A DNA stretch of 9,228 nt, taken from positions 1 to 9,228 of the forward strand of contig UQVD01000079.1 of assembly GCA_900544385.1 (NCBI GenBank), given 5' to 3'. Of this stretch, positions 1-6,734 are shown one piece after another (the stretch's first letter is position 1; every line of letters starts with the position of its first letter). This stretch comes from an uncultured Collinsella sp. Lineage in GTDB: Bacteria > Actinomycetota > Coriobacteriia > Coriobacteriales > Coriobacteriaceae. Position numbers and translations under genes: made by a program. The notes beneath the pieces are model-generated. The model was not told the origin of the DNA, searched no databases, and worked only from the letters and a program-made list of their open reading frames with translations.

Positions 1-48
1 CGAGATACTGATCGGTCTCGTGGGCTCGGAGATGTGTATAAGAGACAG
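1..48 (+). other. Residual Illumina Nextera i7 adapter (artefact)
   Basis: This is synthetic library sequence, not genome. Positions 30-48 are the 19-bp Tn5 mosaic end AGATGTGTATAAGAGACAG. Positions 15-29 are the Nextera read-2 adapter stem. Positions 7-14 (ACTGATCG) sit where the 8-nt i7 index belongs, and 1-6 (CGAGAT) match the end of the P7 flow-cell oligo. The same block occurs inverted at the other end of the contig. Any reading frame or repeat called here is spurious, and genomic sequence begins at about 49. Confidence 0.98.
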
Positions 49-57
49 ATCAAACAC
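49..57 (-). CDS. Probable first three codons of the next gene, possibly ffh (cut by adapter)
   Basis: Immediately after the ftsY stop, the minus strand reads TAAGGAG, then a 6-nt spacer TAACCA, then GTG TTT GAT. The ftsY stop codon thus forms part of a near-consensus Shine-Dalgarno, followed at ideal spacing by a plausible GTG start. The three readable residues would be Met-Phe-Asp before the adapter begins. Many Ffh (SRP54) proteins begin Met-Phe-Asp or Met-Phe-Glu, and FtsY is the receptor for Ffh, so ffh is an attractive guess. Three codons cannot identify a gene, so the ffh name is inference only. The ribosome binding site with start codon is the better-supported part. Confidence 0.35.
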
Positions 58-67
58 TGGTTACTCC

Positions 68-985
68 TTAATTGGACTCGCCCACCAGGGCGCGGCAGAA
101 ATCTTTGGCATTGAACTCCTGCAGGTCATCGACCTGCTCGCCCACGCCCACGCGCAGGATCGGGAGCTTGAGCTTCTCGGCCACGGCCATGGCGATACCG
201 CCCTTAGCCGTGCCGTCGAGCTTAGTCATGATAATACCGTCCAGGCCCAGTGCCTCGTTAAACTCGAGCGCCTGGTTCAGACCGTTCTGGCCGGTGGCGG
301 CATCGATCACGAGCACGACTGAGACGGGCATGGGGCCGGCGGCCATATTGGCGGCGCGCTTACGCGTCACATTGACCACCTTGGCAAGCTCGCGCATGAG
401 CTCGGGGCTCGTGTGCAGACGACCGGCAGTGTCGATAAGCACCAGGTCGCTGCCGCGCTTGTCGGCCTCGTCGAGCACGTCGTAGCAAACACTTGCCGGA
501 TCGGAGCCGCGGTCACGCTTGATGACGGGGACGCCGGCGCGCTGGCCCCACACATCGAGCTGCTCGATGGCGGCGGCGCGGAAGGTGTCGGCCGAACCGA
601 TCACCACGTTCTTGCCGCGGGCGGCCATGGCGCTCGCAATCTTACCGACCGTAGTGGTCTTGCCGGCACCGTTAATGCCCACAAACAGCACGCAGCTCGG
701 CGTATCGGAGAACGGATCGCGCTCGATGGGCACAAAGTGCTGCTCAAGCTGCTCGGCCAGGGCGCGACGGAGTTGCGGGGCGGTCTTGAGGTTCTTCTTG
801 GCCGCGGCATCGCGCAGGTCATCGGAGACCTTGATGGCAACCTCGGCGCCCATGTCACCCATGACGAGGGTGTCCTCAAGGTCCTCCCAAAAATCCTCGT
901 CGACCTCGCCGCCAAAGTAAAAGACCTCGTTGAGGGCCTCGCGGCTGCGCTCAAGTCCGCGCGAGAGTGCGTCAAAGAATCCCAT
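68..985 (-). CDS. ftsY: FtsY, signal recognition particle receptor GTPase
   Basis: This 305-aa SRP receptor docks ribosome-nascent chain-SRP complexes at the membrane and forms a GTPase pair with Ffh. The N domain (about residues 1-90) is helical. The G domain carries the P-loop GINGAGKTT at 103-111, the SRP-GTPase motif DTFRAAA at 133-139, DTAGR at 185-189, TKLDGTAKGG at 254-263 and the closing motif VGVGEQVDDLQEF at 279-291. There is no long acidic A domain like that of E. coli; the protein starts with the short amphipathic stretch MGFFDALSRGLERS, which probably contacts lipid, as is usual for compact FtsY. Its ATG shares one base with the smc stop (TAATG). The only Shine-Dalgarno-like sequence (AAAGG) is more than 10 nt upstream, so translational coupling to smc is likely. 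The gene is complete, and all GTPase motifs are intact. Confidence 0.98.
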   Translation of the reverse strand: MGFFDALSRGLERSREALNEVFYFGGEVDEDFWEDLEDTLVMGDMGAEVAIKVSDDLRDAAAKKNLKTAPQLRRALAEQLEQHFVPIERDPFSDTPSCVLFVGINGAGKTTTVGKIASAMAARGKNVVIGSADTFRAAAIEQLDVWGQRAGVPVIKRDRGSDPASVCYDVLDEADKRGSDLVLIDTAGRLHTSPELMRELAKVVNVTRKRAANMAAGPMPVSVVLVIDAATGQNGLNQALEFNEALGLDGIIMTKLDGTAKGGIAMAVAEKLKLPILRVGVGEQVDDLQEFNAKDFCRALVGESN

Positions 986-3900
986 TATGCATTCACGACC
1001 TTTCCGGTTTCGCGATCGAGTTTTTGCGAGACGACGCGACTGACGCCGTCGGCTTGCATCGAGACGCCATAGAGGACGTCAGCGTCCTCCATAGTACGGC
1101 GCTGATGCGAGATGACCAAGAGCTGCGTATCGGAACGCAGTACATCAAGGGCGCCGATGAGCTTGGACAAGTTGGCGTCGTCGAGCGCCGCCTCGACCTC
1201 GTCCAGCACATAGAACGGCACCGTACGCGTGCGGTACACGGCAAAGAGCAGGGCGAGCGCCGTCAGGCTCTTCTCGCCACCCGACATGAGCATCATCTTG
1301 GTGATGCGCTTGCCGCGCGGCTGCGCCACGACCTCGATACCCGTATCAGCCGGGTGCTCGGGGTCGGTCATCTCCAGATGCGCCTGTCCACCCGGGAACA
1401 GCATGGCGAAGATCTCGCGGAAGTTCGCGTCGACCTTCTCAAACGTCACCAGGAAGGCCTTCCGCATCTTGCGATCAATGGCCACCGTGATCTTGGTGAG
1501 CGCCTTGCGCGCGCTCTCCAGATCGGCCAGCTGCTCCTCGATGTAGTCGGCGCGGCGCTTGAGCTGCTCGTACTCCTCCATGGCAACTTGGTTAACGGGA
1601 CCAAGGTTGTTGATCTGGCGCACAAGCTGGTTGAGCTCGCGCTCGGCGGCGTCGCGGTCGGTGGGCGCGGGAAGCATGAGCGCTTCCTCGAGTACCGTGG
1701 TGCCATCGGCGGTGATGGCCTTGATGGCCGCCTCCACCTGCACCTCGAGCTTGCCGCGTGCGACCTTGAACTCGTTTTGCGTGGCAGAGGCGGTATCGAC
1801 TCGCTCCTTAGCGCGGGCAACCTCTGCCTTGGCATCCTCGATGGTCTTCTTGAGCGAAGCGGAGTCCGCCTCCTCCAGAGAGGCCTGGTCACGCAGGCGC
1901 GCTGCCCAATCCGACGCGCGTTCCAACAGGGCAGAATAGCGTTCGTGCATGGGATCGACGCGCAGGCGCAGCAGCTCGAGCGAGCGCGAAGCCTGGCGTG
2001 TTCCGCGGATACGACGGTCGATGCCCTCAAGACGATGCTCCAGGTCGGGCACGCGGCCCTTCAGCGAACGCAGGCGTTCACTCGTCTGGGCTAGGCGGAC
2101 CTTGGCGTCGGCGAGCTTGCCGGCAGCCTCGGAATCGTCACGGCGAACGCGGTCGAGTTCGTCGTTGGCCTCGGCAATCTGCAAGCCCAGATCGCTTGCC
2201 TGCGCGCGGGCCTCGTCACGCGAACGGGTGAGCTCATCAACTCGCGGGCGTGCAGCGCGAACGGCTTCGGAGGCCTGCTCGCGACACGTGGAGATGCGCA
2301 CGCGCTCGACCTCGGCATTGTTGGCGCTTTGCTCCAGACGGCCGATCTCGGACAACAGGGAGCGGCGTTCGCCCTCAAGACGGGCGATCTCGCCGGCGGC
2401 ATCACCCTCGGCGGCACGTGCCTCCTCGACGGCCGCATTGACCTCGACGACCTGATCCGACACATGCTCAAACACGGCAGCCAGATCGGGCTCCAGGCCC
2501 TCCAGCTCGCGAATGCGACGCTTGCGCTCCAGAGCACCCGACGCCTCGCCGGCATCGAGGCCCACGCGCACCAGACCGCCACAGCTTACGCGGGCGCCAT
2601 CGGGGGTCACATAGGTCACACCGTCAACGACAGGCGCAACCAGCGCGGCAGCCAAGTCATCGACCACGTAATAGCCACCGAGCAGCGCCTCGACAATCGG
2701 GCCATAACCGGCACGCACGGAAAGGCGATCGACCAGACGCGAACCGGCAGCGCCCTCGGCAGCAGCACCGCCGCTCACGCCGCGCGCCACCAGCAGCGCC
2801 TCGCCCGAGGCCTTCTTCTGGTCCAGGGCGGCACGCCCGGCACGCTCAAGCGTGGCGGCGTCATCAAACAGCAGGGCATCGATATCGCCGGCAAGTAGCT
2901 GCTCCACCAGGCCCTCAAGCTCGCGCGGGGCCTCGAGCACGTCGCCCAGACGACCCGAGACATCGTCGCCCAACGCACCCACCAGACGGCTCACGAGCGG
3001 CGAGCTGTCGGCCATGCGGGCATCAAGCTTCTTTTGGCTGGCAAGCTCCGAGCGCACCTCGGACAGCTTGTTGCGCGCCTCGCTCTCGCGGGCACGCAAG
3101 TCCTTCAGGGCCGCACGGGCGACCTCGGTGGCCTCACGCGCATCGACCTGAGCCCGGCGCGCTTCCTCAAGAGCGCCCTCAAGCTCCTCGGCGCGGTCGT
3201 GACGGCTCTCGAGCGAGGCCGTGACCTCCTCGAGCTGTTCATCGATCTGCTCCAGGCGCGAGGCATACATGTTGTCCTCGACCTCGGCATTGGAAAGCGA
3301 ATCCTTCACCTTGGCGAGCTCGAGCGCGGCGTTATCGGCCACGCGCTGCACATCGCGTTGCTCACGCGTAAGCTGCGAAATCTGATTGTCGAGCGCCACG
3401 CGCCGCTCGTGGAGCTCAGCGGCGGCAGGACCAGCGGCGTCAACGTCCTCCTGGGCCTGCATATGCGCGCCGGTCACTTCCTCAAGCTGCGCACGCGCGT
3501 CCTCGAGCTCCTCGACCACGCGACGACGCTGATGCTCGGAACTCGAAATCTGCCCGCGCATGTCAGACAGGCGCGACACCATGTTGTGGCCCTTTTCCTC
3601 GAGCAGGCGCATGTCGGAGTTAATGCGGCCGACCACGTCTTGCATATGGCGGCGCTGCTCGCCCAAGTCGCCCACAAACAGGCCTTTTTCCTCAAGCATA
3701 ACCTGAAGCTTCTCGAGCTCGCGCTCCTTTTCGCCCATGCGGTACTGCGCAAGCTCCAGCTCGGCAGCGCCCTCCTTGGAGCGACTCTCCAGGTCGTTCC
3801 ACTGCGACTGCAGCGAACGCAGCTCGTCGACGGCTAGCATCTGCGTAAGCTCGTTCGCGCGCGAGGACAGCTCTTTGTACTTGCGCGCGCGATCGACCTG

Positions 3901-4521
3901 ACGCTCCAGCGGTCGCAGCTGACGGGCGATTTCTTTATTGATGTCGCGGGCACGCGTCAGGTGCTCGTCCATTGACTTAATCTTTTTGAGCGCACGCTCC
4001 TTGCGGCGCTTGTGCTTGGAGATGCCGGCGGCCTCCTCGATGAGGGCGCGGCGCTCCTCGGGGCGGCTCTGCAAGATGGCGTCGAGCTTGCCCTGGCTGA
4101 TGATGGAATGCGTATCCTTGCCCAGGCCCGAATCGTGCAGGATGTCCTGAATGTCCATCAGGCGGCACGGACTCGAGTTGATGAGGTACTCGCTTTCGCC
4201 CGAGCGATACATGCGACGGGTGATGGCGACCTCGTCAAAATCGACGGGCAGCATATGGTCCGAGTTATCGAGCACCAGCGTGACCTCGGCGACACCCACC
4301 GGCTTGCGCGCTGACGAGCCAGAGAAGATGACATCCTCCATGGCCTGGCCGCGCAGCTGCTTGGCGCTCTGCTCGCCCAGGACCCAAAGAATCGAGTCGG
4401 AGATGTTCGATTTTCCCGAGCCGTTGGGGCCGACGATGACGGTCAGGCCCGGCTCAAACGTCATATGGGCGCGGTCGGCAAACGACTTGAACCCTTTGAG
4501 CGTGAGGGACTTGAGATACAC
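985..4521 (-). CDS. smc: SMC, chromosome segregation/condensation ATPase
   Basis: This full-length 1178-aa structural-maintenance-of-chromosomes protein would normally work as a homodimer with ScpA/ScpB to extrude DNA loops and segregate origins; scpA and scpB are not in this window. The N-terminal head has Walker A GPNGSGKSN at 31-39 and a Q-loop glutamine near 143 (ISQGKLDAI). Long coiled coil spans about 170-500 and 665-1000, flanking a glycine-containing hinge at about 505-665. The C-terminal head has the ABC signature LMSGGEKS at 1078-1085, Walker B FYVLDEVEAALDDAN from 1103 with the catalytic Glu, and a switch His in VISHQ. The start is GTG. It is fixed by the family N-terminus MYLKSLTLKGFKSF and has GCGAGGA just upstream, 10 bp after the rnc stop. 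The gene is followed by ftsY with a one-base overlap. The actinobacterial mutM/fpg gene often found between rnc and smc is absent here. Confidence 0.99.
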   Translation of the reverse strand: MYLKSLTLKGFKSFADRAHMTFEPGLTVIVGPNGSGKSNISDSILWVLGEQSAKQLRGQAMEDVIFSGSSARKPVGVAEVTLVLDNSDHMLPVDFDEVAITRRMYRSGESEYLINSSPCRLMDIQDILHDSGLGKDTHSIISQGKLDAILQSRPEERRALIEEAAGISKHKRRKERALKKIKSMDEHLTRARDINKEIARQLRPLERQVDRARKYKELSSRANELTQMLAVDELRSLQSQWNDLESRSKEGAAELELAQYRMGEKERELEKLQVMLEEKGLFVGDLGEQRRHMQDVVGRINSDMRLLEEKGHNMVSRLSDMRGQISSSEHQRRRVVEELEDARAQLEEVTGAHMQAQEDVDAAGPAAAELHERRVALDNQISQLTREQRDVQRVADNAALELAKVKDSLSNAEVEDNMYASRLEQIDEQLEEVTASLESRHDRAEELEGALEEARRAQVDAREATEVARAALKDLRARESEARNKLSEVRSELASQKKLDARMADSSPLVSRLVGALGDDVSGRLGDVLEAPRELEGLVEQLLAGDIDALLFDDAATLERAGRAALDQKKASGEALLVARGVSGGAAAEGAAGSRLVDRLSVRAGYGPIVEALLGGYYVVDDLAAALVAPVVDGVTYVTPDGARVSCGGLVRVGLDAGEASGALERKRRIRELEGLEPDLAAVFEHVSDQVVEVNAAVEEARAAEGDAAGEIARLEGERRSLLSEIGRLEQSANNAEVERVRISTCREQASEAVRAARPRVDELTRSRDEARAQASDLGLQIAEANDELDRVRRDDSEAAGKLADAKVRLAQTSERLRSLKGRVPDLEHRLEGIDRRIRGTRQASRSLELLRLRVDPMHERYSALLERASDWAARLRDQASLEEADSASLKKTIEDAKAEVARAKERVDTASATQNEFKVARGKLEVQVEAAIKAITADGTTVLEEALMLPAPTDRDAAERELNQLVRQINNLGPVNQVAMEEYEQLKRRADYIEEQLADLESARKALTKITVAIDRKMRKAFLVTFEKVDANFREIFAMLFPGGQAHLEMTDPEHPADTGIEVVAQPRGKRITKMMLMSGGEKSLTALALLFAVYRTRTVPFYVLDEVEAALDDANLSKLIGALDVLRSDTQLLVISHQRRTMEDADVLYGVSMQADGVSRVVSQKLDRETGKVVNA

Positions 4522-4531
4522 GGTTCCTCGC

Positions 4532-5257
4532 TTACACGTGCTTCTTGTTCAGAATCACGCCGTTGGTGGTGTAACCCATGCGGTCGAGCGCTTCGAGCGC
4601 GGCAGCACCCTCGGCTTCCTTCTTTGAGGAGCCGGAGCCGCGACCCTGGCGAATACCATCGATCAAAACCACAGCGGTAAAGGTGGGCGCATGCGCCGGG
4701 CCCTCGGAGCCAACGAGCTTGTACGCCGGGGGCTCGTGACCGTCGGCTTGCACGCACTCCTGCAAGAACGATTTGGGGTTCGCGGGGTGCTCGGCACGCT
4801 CGGAAGCCAAATGCGGCTTAAGCGTACGGTGGATAAACTCCGCTGCGGCATCCCAGCCGGCATCCAGGTACAGTGCGCCCACGAGCGACTCGTAGACGTT
4901 CTCGAGCGCAGAATGCAGGCCGCGCGCACCGGTACCGGTCTCGGAGGCACCAAAGATGATGATGTCGTCGATGCCCAGCTCGTGAGAAACCTCGGACAGC
5001 GTGGCGCCCGAGACGAGCGACACCTTCAAGCGGGTGAGCTTGCCCTCGTCAAACTCGGGATAGGACTCAAACAGGGAGCGTGCGACCACGGCGCCCAAAA
5101 TGGAATCGCCCAAGAACTCAAGGCGCTCATAGCTGGCAGAAACCGGCTGGCCCTCGACTGCCGAGGGATGCGTAAGCGCCGCGCGCAGCAGCACCTTATT
5201 GTTGAACTCGTGGCCCAAGATTTCCTGGGCGCGCGTAAGTCGGTCGGATAAAGCCAA
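4532..5257 (-). CDS. rnc: Ribonuclease III
   Basis: This 241-aa enzyme should cleave double-stranded RNA, as in the processing of 30S pre-rRNA and structured mRNAs. The catalytic domain holds the signature ERLEFLGDSILG at 44-55, which gives the equivalents of E. coli E38, E41 and D45 as E44, E47 and D51. The C-terminal dsRNA-binding domain (about 161-228) has KSFLQE, GPAHAPTF and GSGSSKKEAEGAAA. An ungapped comparison from memory with E. coli places N120 at the metal-ligand position D114, while E123 matches the essential E117; the Asn codon AAC is one base from Asp GAC. The start is TTG: no ATG is available, the N-terminus MALSDRLTRAQEILG fits the family, and AAGGAGG lies 8 nt upstream inside acpP. 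smc follows after 10 bp. The family call is firm; the effect of the Asn is unknown. Confidence 0.97.
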   Translation of the reverse strand: MALSDRLTRAQEILGHEFNNKVLLRAALTHPSAVEGQPVSASYERLEFLGDSILGAVVARSLFESYPEFDEGKLTRLKVSLVSGATLSEVSHELGIDDIIIFGASETGTGARGLHSALENVYESLVGALYLDAGWDAAAEFIHRTLKPHLASERAEHPANPKSFLQECVQADGHEPPAYKLVGSEGPAHAPTFTAVVLIDGIRQGRGSGSSKKEAEGAAALEALDRMGYTTNGVILNKKHV

Positions 5258-5260
5258 GAC

Positions 5261-5503
5261 TTAGGCCTCCTTGGCAGCTTCGATAGCGTCGACGGCGTCG
5301 GCGACAGAGTTGAGCGAGAGCAGGGTCTCGTCATCGATCTCGAGGTTGAACTCGTCCTCGATAGCCGTAACCAGCTGCAGGCGCTCGAGCGAGTTGGCAT
5401 CGAGGTCGTCAAAGGTGGTCTCCTCGCTAATTTCGGCAACATCGACGCCCAGAACGTCAGCAGCGACCTCGGCGATCTTGTCGAAGATTTCGGAGCGGTC
5501 CAT
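5261..5503 (-). CDS. acpP: Acyl carrier protein
   Basis: This 80-aa acidic helical carrier for growing acyl chains in type II fatty acid synthesis is cytoplasmic. The 4'-phosphopantetheine attachment site is Ser38 in DLDANSLERLQLV; helix II follows, then EDEFNLEIDDE. The residue before the serine is Asn (codon AAC) instead of the usual Asp of the DSL motif. The chosen ATG at 5503 has GAGAGGAAG about 7 nt upstream. The frame stays open further upstream, but that stretch has no ACP similarity, and an in-frame ATG five codons upstream overlaps the Shine-Dalgarno. Upstream is plsX, whose product uses acyl-ACP as substrate, across a 124-bp gap; rnc follows after 3 bp. plsX-acpP without fabD and fabG between them is shorter than the B. 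subtilis arrangement. An acpP/rnc neighbourhood is common in Gram-positives. Confidence 0.97.
   Translation of the reverse strand: MDRSEIFDKIAEVAADVLGVDVAEISEETTFDDLDANSLERLQLVTAIEDEFNLEIDDETLLSLNSVADAVDAIEAAKEA
5266..5272 (-). promoter_or_regulatory. Shine-Dalgarno for rnc, embedded in the acpP 3' end
   Basis: The minus strand reads AAGGAGG here, within the last sense codons of acpP (Ala-Lys-Glu-Ala), followed by an 8-nt spacer and the TTG start of rnc. It is a perfect anti-16S match at good spacing. This decides the unusual TTG start and suggests coupled translation of acpP and rnc. Confidence 0.85.
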
Positions 5504-5539
5504 AGCGCTTCCTCTCATAGTGCATGAATACCAAAAGAA

Positions 5540-5561
5540 TGGTACCGCCCGGGCGGTACCA
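5540..5561. promoter_or_regulatory. 22-bp perfect palindrome in the plsX-acpP gap
   Basis: The core GGTACCGCCCGGGCGGTACC (5541-5560) is its own reverse complement and extends one further base pair (T/A) on each side. It lies in the 124-bp gap (5504-5627) between plsX and acpP, 37 bp before the acpP start. Two readings are possible. It may be an operator for a dimeric regulator of fatty acid genes. Alternatively, read on the minus strand, it forms a 9-bp stem with a CCGG loop followed by ATTCTTTT, resembling a weak intrinsic terminator or attenuator after plsX. It does not match the FapR or FabT sites as I remember them. Confidence 0.5.
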
Positions 5562-5574
5562 AGACACGGTTCTG

Positions 5575-5580
5575 ATTCTA
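5575..5580 (-). promoter_or_regulatory. Candidate -10 box for acpP
   Basis: The minus strand reads TAGAAT, a good match to TATAAT, about 72 bp before the acpP start. No convincing -35 hexamer lies 16-18 bp upstream (GCTTCG or TGCTTC). If this is a promoter, transcription would begin just upstream of the palindrome at 5540-5561, putting that palindrome in the early transcribed region where an operator could act. Confidence 0.3.
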
Positions 5581-5627
5581 CCCCACGACGTGCGCCGCGA
5601 AGCACATAACAGCGCTCTAACTCGCTC

Positions 5628-6647
5628 TTATAAAACGATACCGTCCATAGAGTTGGCGACATTCTCGACCAGCCCGGCGCGCACGGCTTCGGCCGCCGCG
5701 AGCGTACCGTTTTTAACAGCCTCGACCGAGGTAGCGCCATGGCCGATCAGGACCACGCCGCGCAGGCCCAAAAGAATCGCGCCGCCCTTGGCGTCGCCAG
5801 AGAGCTTGGCCTTTATCTCGCGCATCTGCTTTTTAATGAGCAGTGCGGCGATCTTGGTGCCGAGCGAGGCCATAAAGGCGCCCTTGAGCTCCTGCAGCAA
5901 AAACTTGGCAGCGCCCTCGGTAGCTTTGAGAGCGATATTACCCGACATGCCATCGGCAACGACGACATCGAAGTTGCCTGAGGTGAGGTCGGTGCCCTCG
6001 CAGTTACCAACAAAGCCGGAAACGGCGGCCTTCATAGCAGGGAAACAGGCCTTGGTAAAGTTAGAACCCTTCTCGTCCTCGGTGCCGTTGGCAAGCAGGC
6101 CCACGCGAGGATGCTCGATGCCCAGGACGACGCGGGCATAGGCGCTGCCCATCTGGGCAAAACGCACCATATCGTCAACCTCGACATCGGGGTTGGCACC
6201 CATGTCGCACAGCACCGTCAGACCGCCGGCGCGATTGGGCAGCGCATTGGTCAGACAGGGGCGCACCGGCTGCTTCTTGCCTTCGGCCTGATACCTAAAC
6301 GGCGTCACGTAGGCGGTGGCAGCGGCGGTCATGGCACCGGTCGAGCCGGCGGAGAAGAACGCATCCGCGTTGCCCTTCTTAATGGCGCGGCAAGAAAGCA
6401 CGATCGACGACTTACGCTTGGTCATCACGGCGCGAATGGGATCGTCATCCATTGCGATAACGTCAGGTGCCTCAAGAGCCTCAACACGTGCATGGGAAGC
6501 TGCAAAGGGATTGACGATTTCGGCGGGGCCAGCTGCCAAGACCTCGATATCGGGATCGGCGGCAAGCGCAGCCTCGATACCATCGAGAACAACCTGAGGT
6601 TTCTCGTCTCCGCCCACAACGTCTACACAAACGCGAACGTTACTCAT
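5628..6647 (-). CDS. plsX: PlsX, acyl-ACP:phosphate acyltransferase
   Basis: PlsX converts acyl-ACP and phosphate into acyl-phosphate, the donor PlsY uses for the first acylation of glycerol-3-phosphate. It is a soluble or peripheral membrane enzyme. The 339-aa protein shows the family blocks in order: VDVVGGDEKPQ (9-19), FFSAGSTGAMTAA (97-109, where many relatives have AGNTGA), DMGANPDVEVDDMVRFAQMG (148-167), PRVGLLANGTEDEKGS (180-195), VVVADGMSGNIALKATEG (228-245) and KGGAILLGLRGVVLIGHG (287-304). Two ATGs are possible. AAGGAG sits 1 nt before the first (6653) and 7 nt before the second (6647), so the second is chosen. rpmF lies upstream, an order also seen in E. coli (yceD-rpmF-plsX). An intrinsic-terminator-like hairpin ends just before the Shine-Dalgarno, so plsX may depend on read-through. 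Confidence 0.97.
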   Translation of the reverse strand: MSNVRVCVDVVGGDEKPQVVLDGIEAALAADPDIEVLAAGPAEIVNPFAASHARVEALEAPDVIAMDDDPIRAVMTKRKSSIVLSCRAIKKGNADAFFSAGSTGAMTAAATAYVTPFRYQAEGKKQPVRPCLTNALPNRAGGLTVLCDMGANPDVEVDDMVRFAQMGSAYARVVLGIEHPRVGLLANGTEDEKGSNFTKACFPAMKAAVSGFVGNCEGTDLTSGNFDVVVADGMSGNIALKATEGAAKFLLQELKGAFMASLGTKIAALLIKKQMREIKAKLSGDAKGGAILLGLRGVVLIGHGATSVEAVKNGTLAAAEAVRAGLVENVANSMDGIVL

Positions 6648-6662
6648 ATACATGCTCCTTAT

Positions 6663-6694
6663 ACAAAAATGGCCGACTCATTGAGCCGGCCATT
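6663..6694 (-). terminator. Intrinsic terminator or attenuator between rpmF and plsX
   Basis: The minus-strand transcript has arms AATGGCCG and CGGCCATT (6687-6694 and 6668-6675), an 8-bp stem. Beyond one mismatch the inner bases add three more pairs around a 3-nt loop. The 3' arm runs straight into TTTTTGTAT, giving the GC-rich stem plus U-run of a Rho-independent terminator. The plsX Shine-Dalgarno AAGGAG begins only a few bases later, leaving no room for a promoter between them. It could end the rpmF message, attenuate entry into plsX, or act as a processing or stability hairpin. Confidence 0.75.
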
Positions 6695-6697
6695 GTG

Positions 6698-6711
6698 GTT
6701 CCATTTGGAAC
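6698..6711. repeat. Short inverted repeat upstream of the plsX hairpin
   Basis: GTTCCA and TGGAAC flank a 2-nt centre, 4 bp before the terminator-like hairpin. In the transcript the AAATGG here could also pair with CCATTT in the 3' arm of that hairpin, so it might be an alternative RNA structure or a protein site. A 14-nt inverted repeat can arise by chance. Confidence 0.3.
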
Positions 6712-6725
6712 GGCATCGCATCCAG

Positions 6726-6731
6726 AGTATA
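6726..6731 (-). promoter_or_regulatory. Candidate -10 box downstream of rpmF
   Basis: The minus strand reads TATACT a few bases past the rpmF stop and about 79 bp before the plsX start. No good -35 hexamer is visible 16-18 bp upstream. If active, it would make a short leader ending in the hairpin before plsX, a layout typical of attenuation. Confidence 0.25.
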
Positions 6732-6734
6732 CCG

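Noticed and set aside
20..322. Plus-strand frame beginning in the adapter
   Set aside because: It starts in synthetic adapter sequence and runs antisense to the end of ftsY.
967..2094. Long open frame of 375 codons on the plus strand, plus others at 413-1072, 3034-3837 and 6111-6962
   Set aside because: They lie antisense to smc, ftsY, plsX and other clear genes. Codon bias in GC-rich genes leaves antisense frames open, and the products show no recognisable domain.
5504..5740. N-terminal extension of acpP (frame open to 5740)
   Set aside because: It overlaps plsX, lacks ACP similarity, and the ATG at 5503 has its own Shine-Dalgarno.
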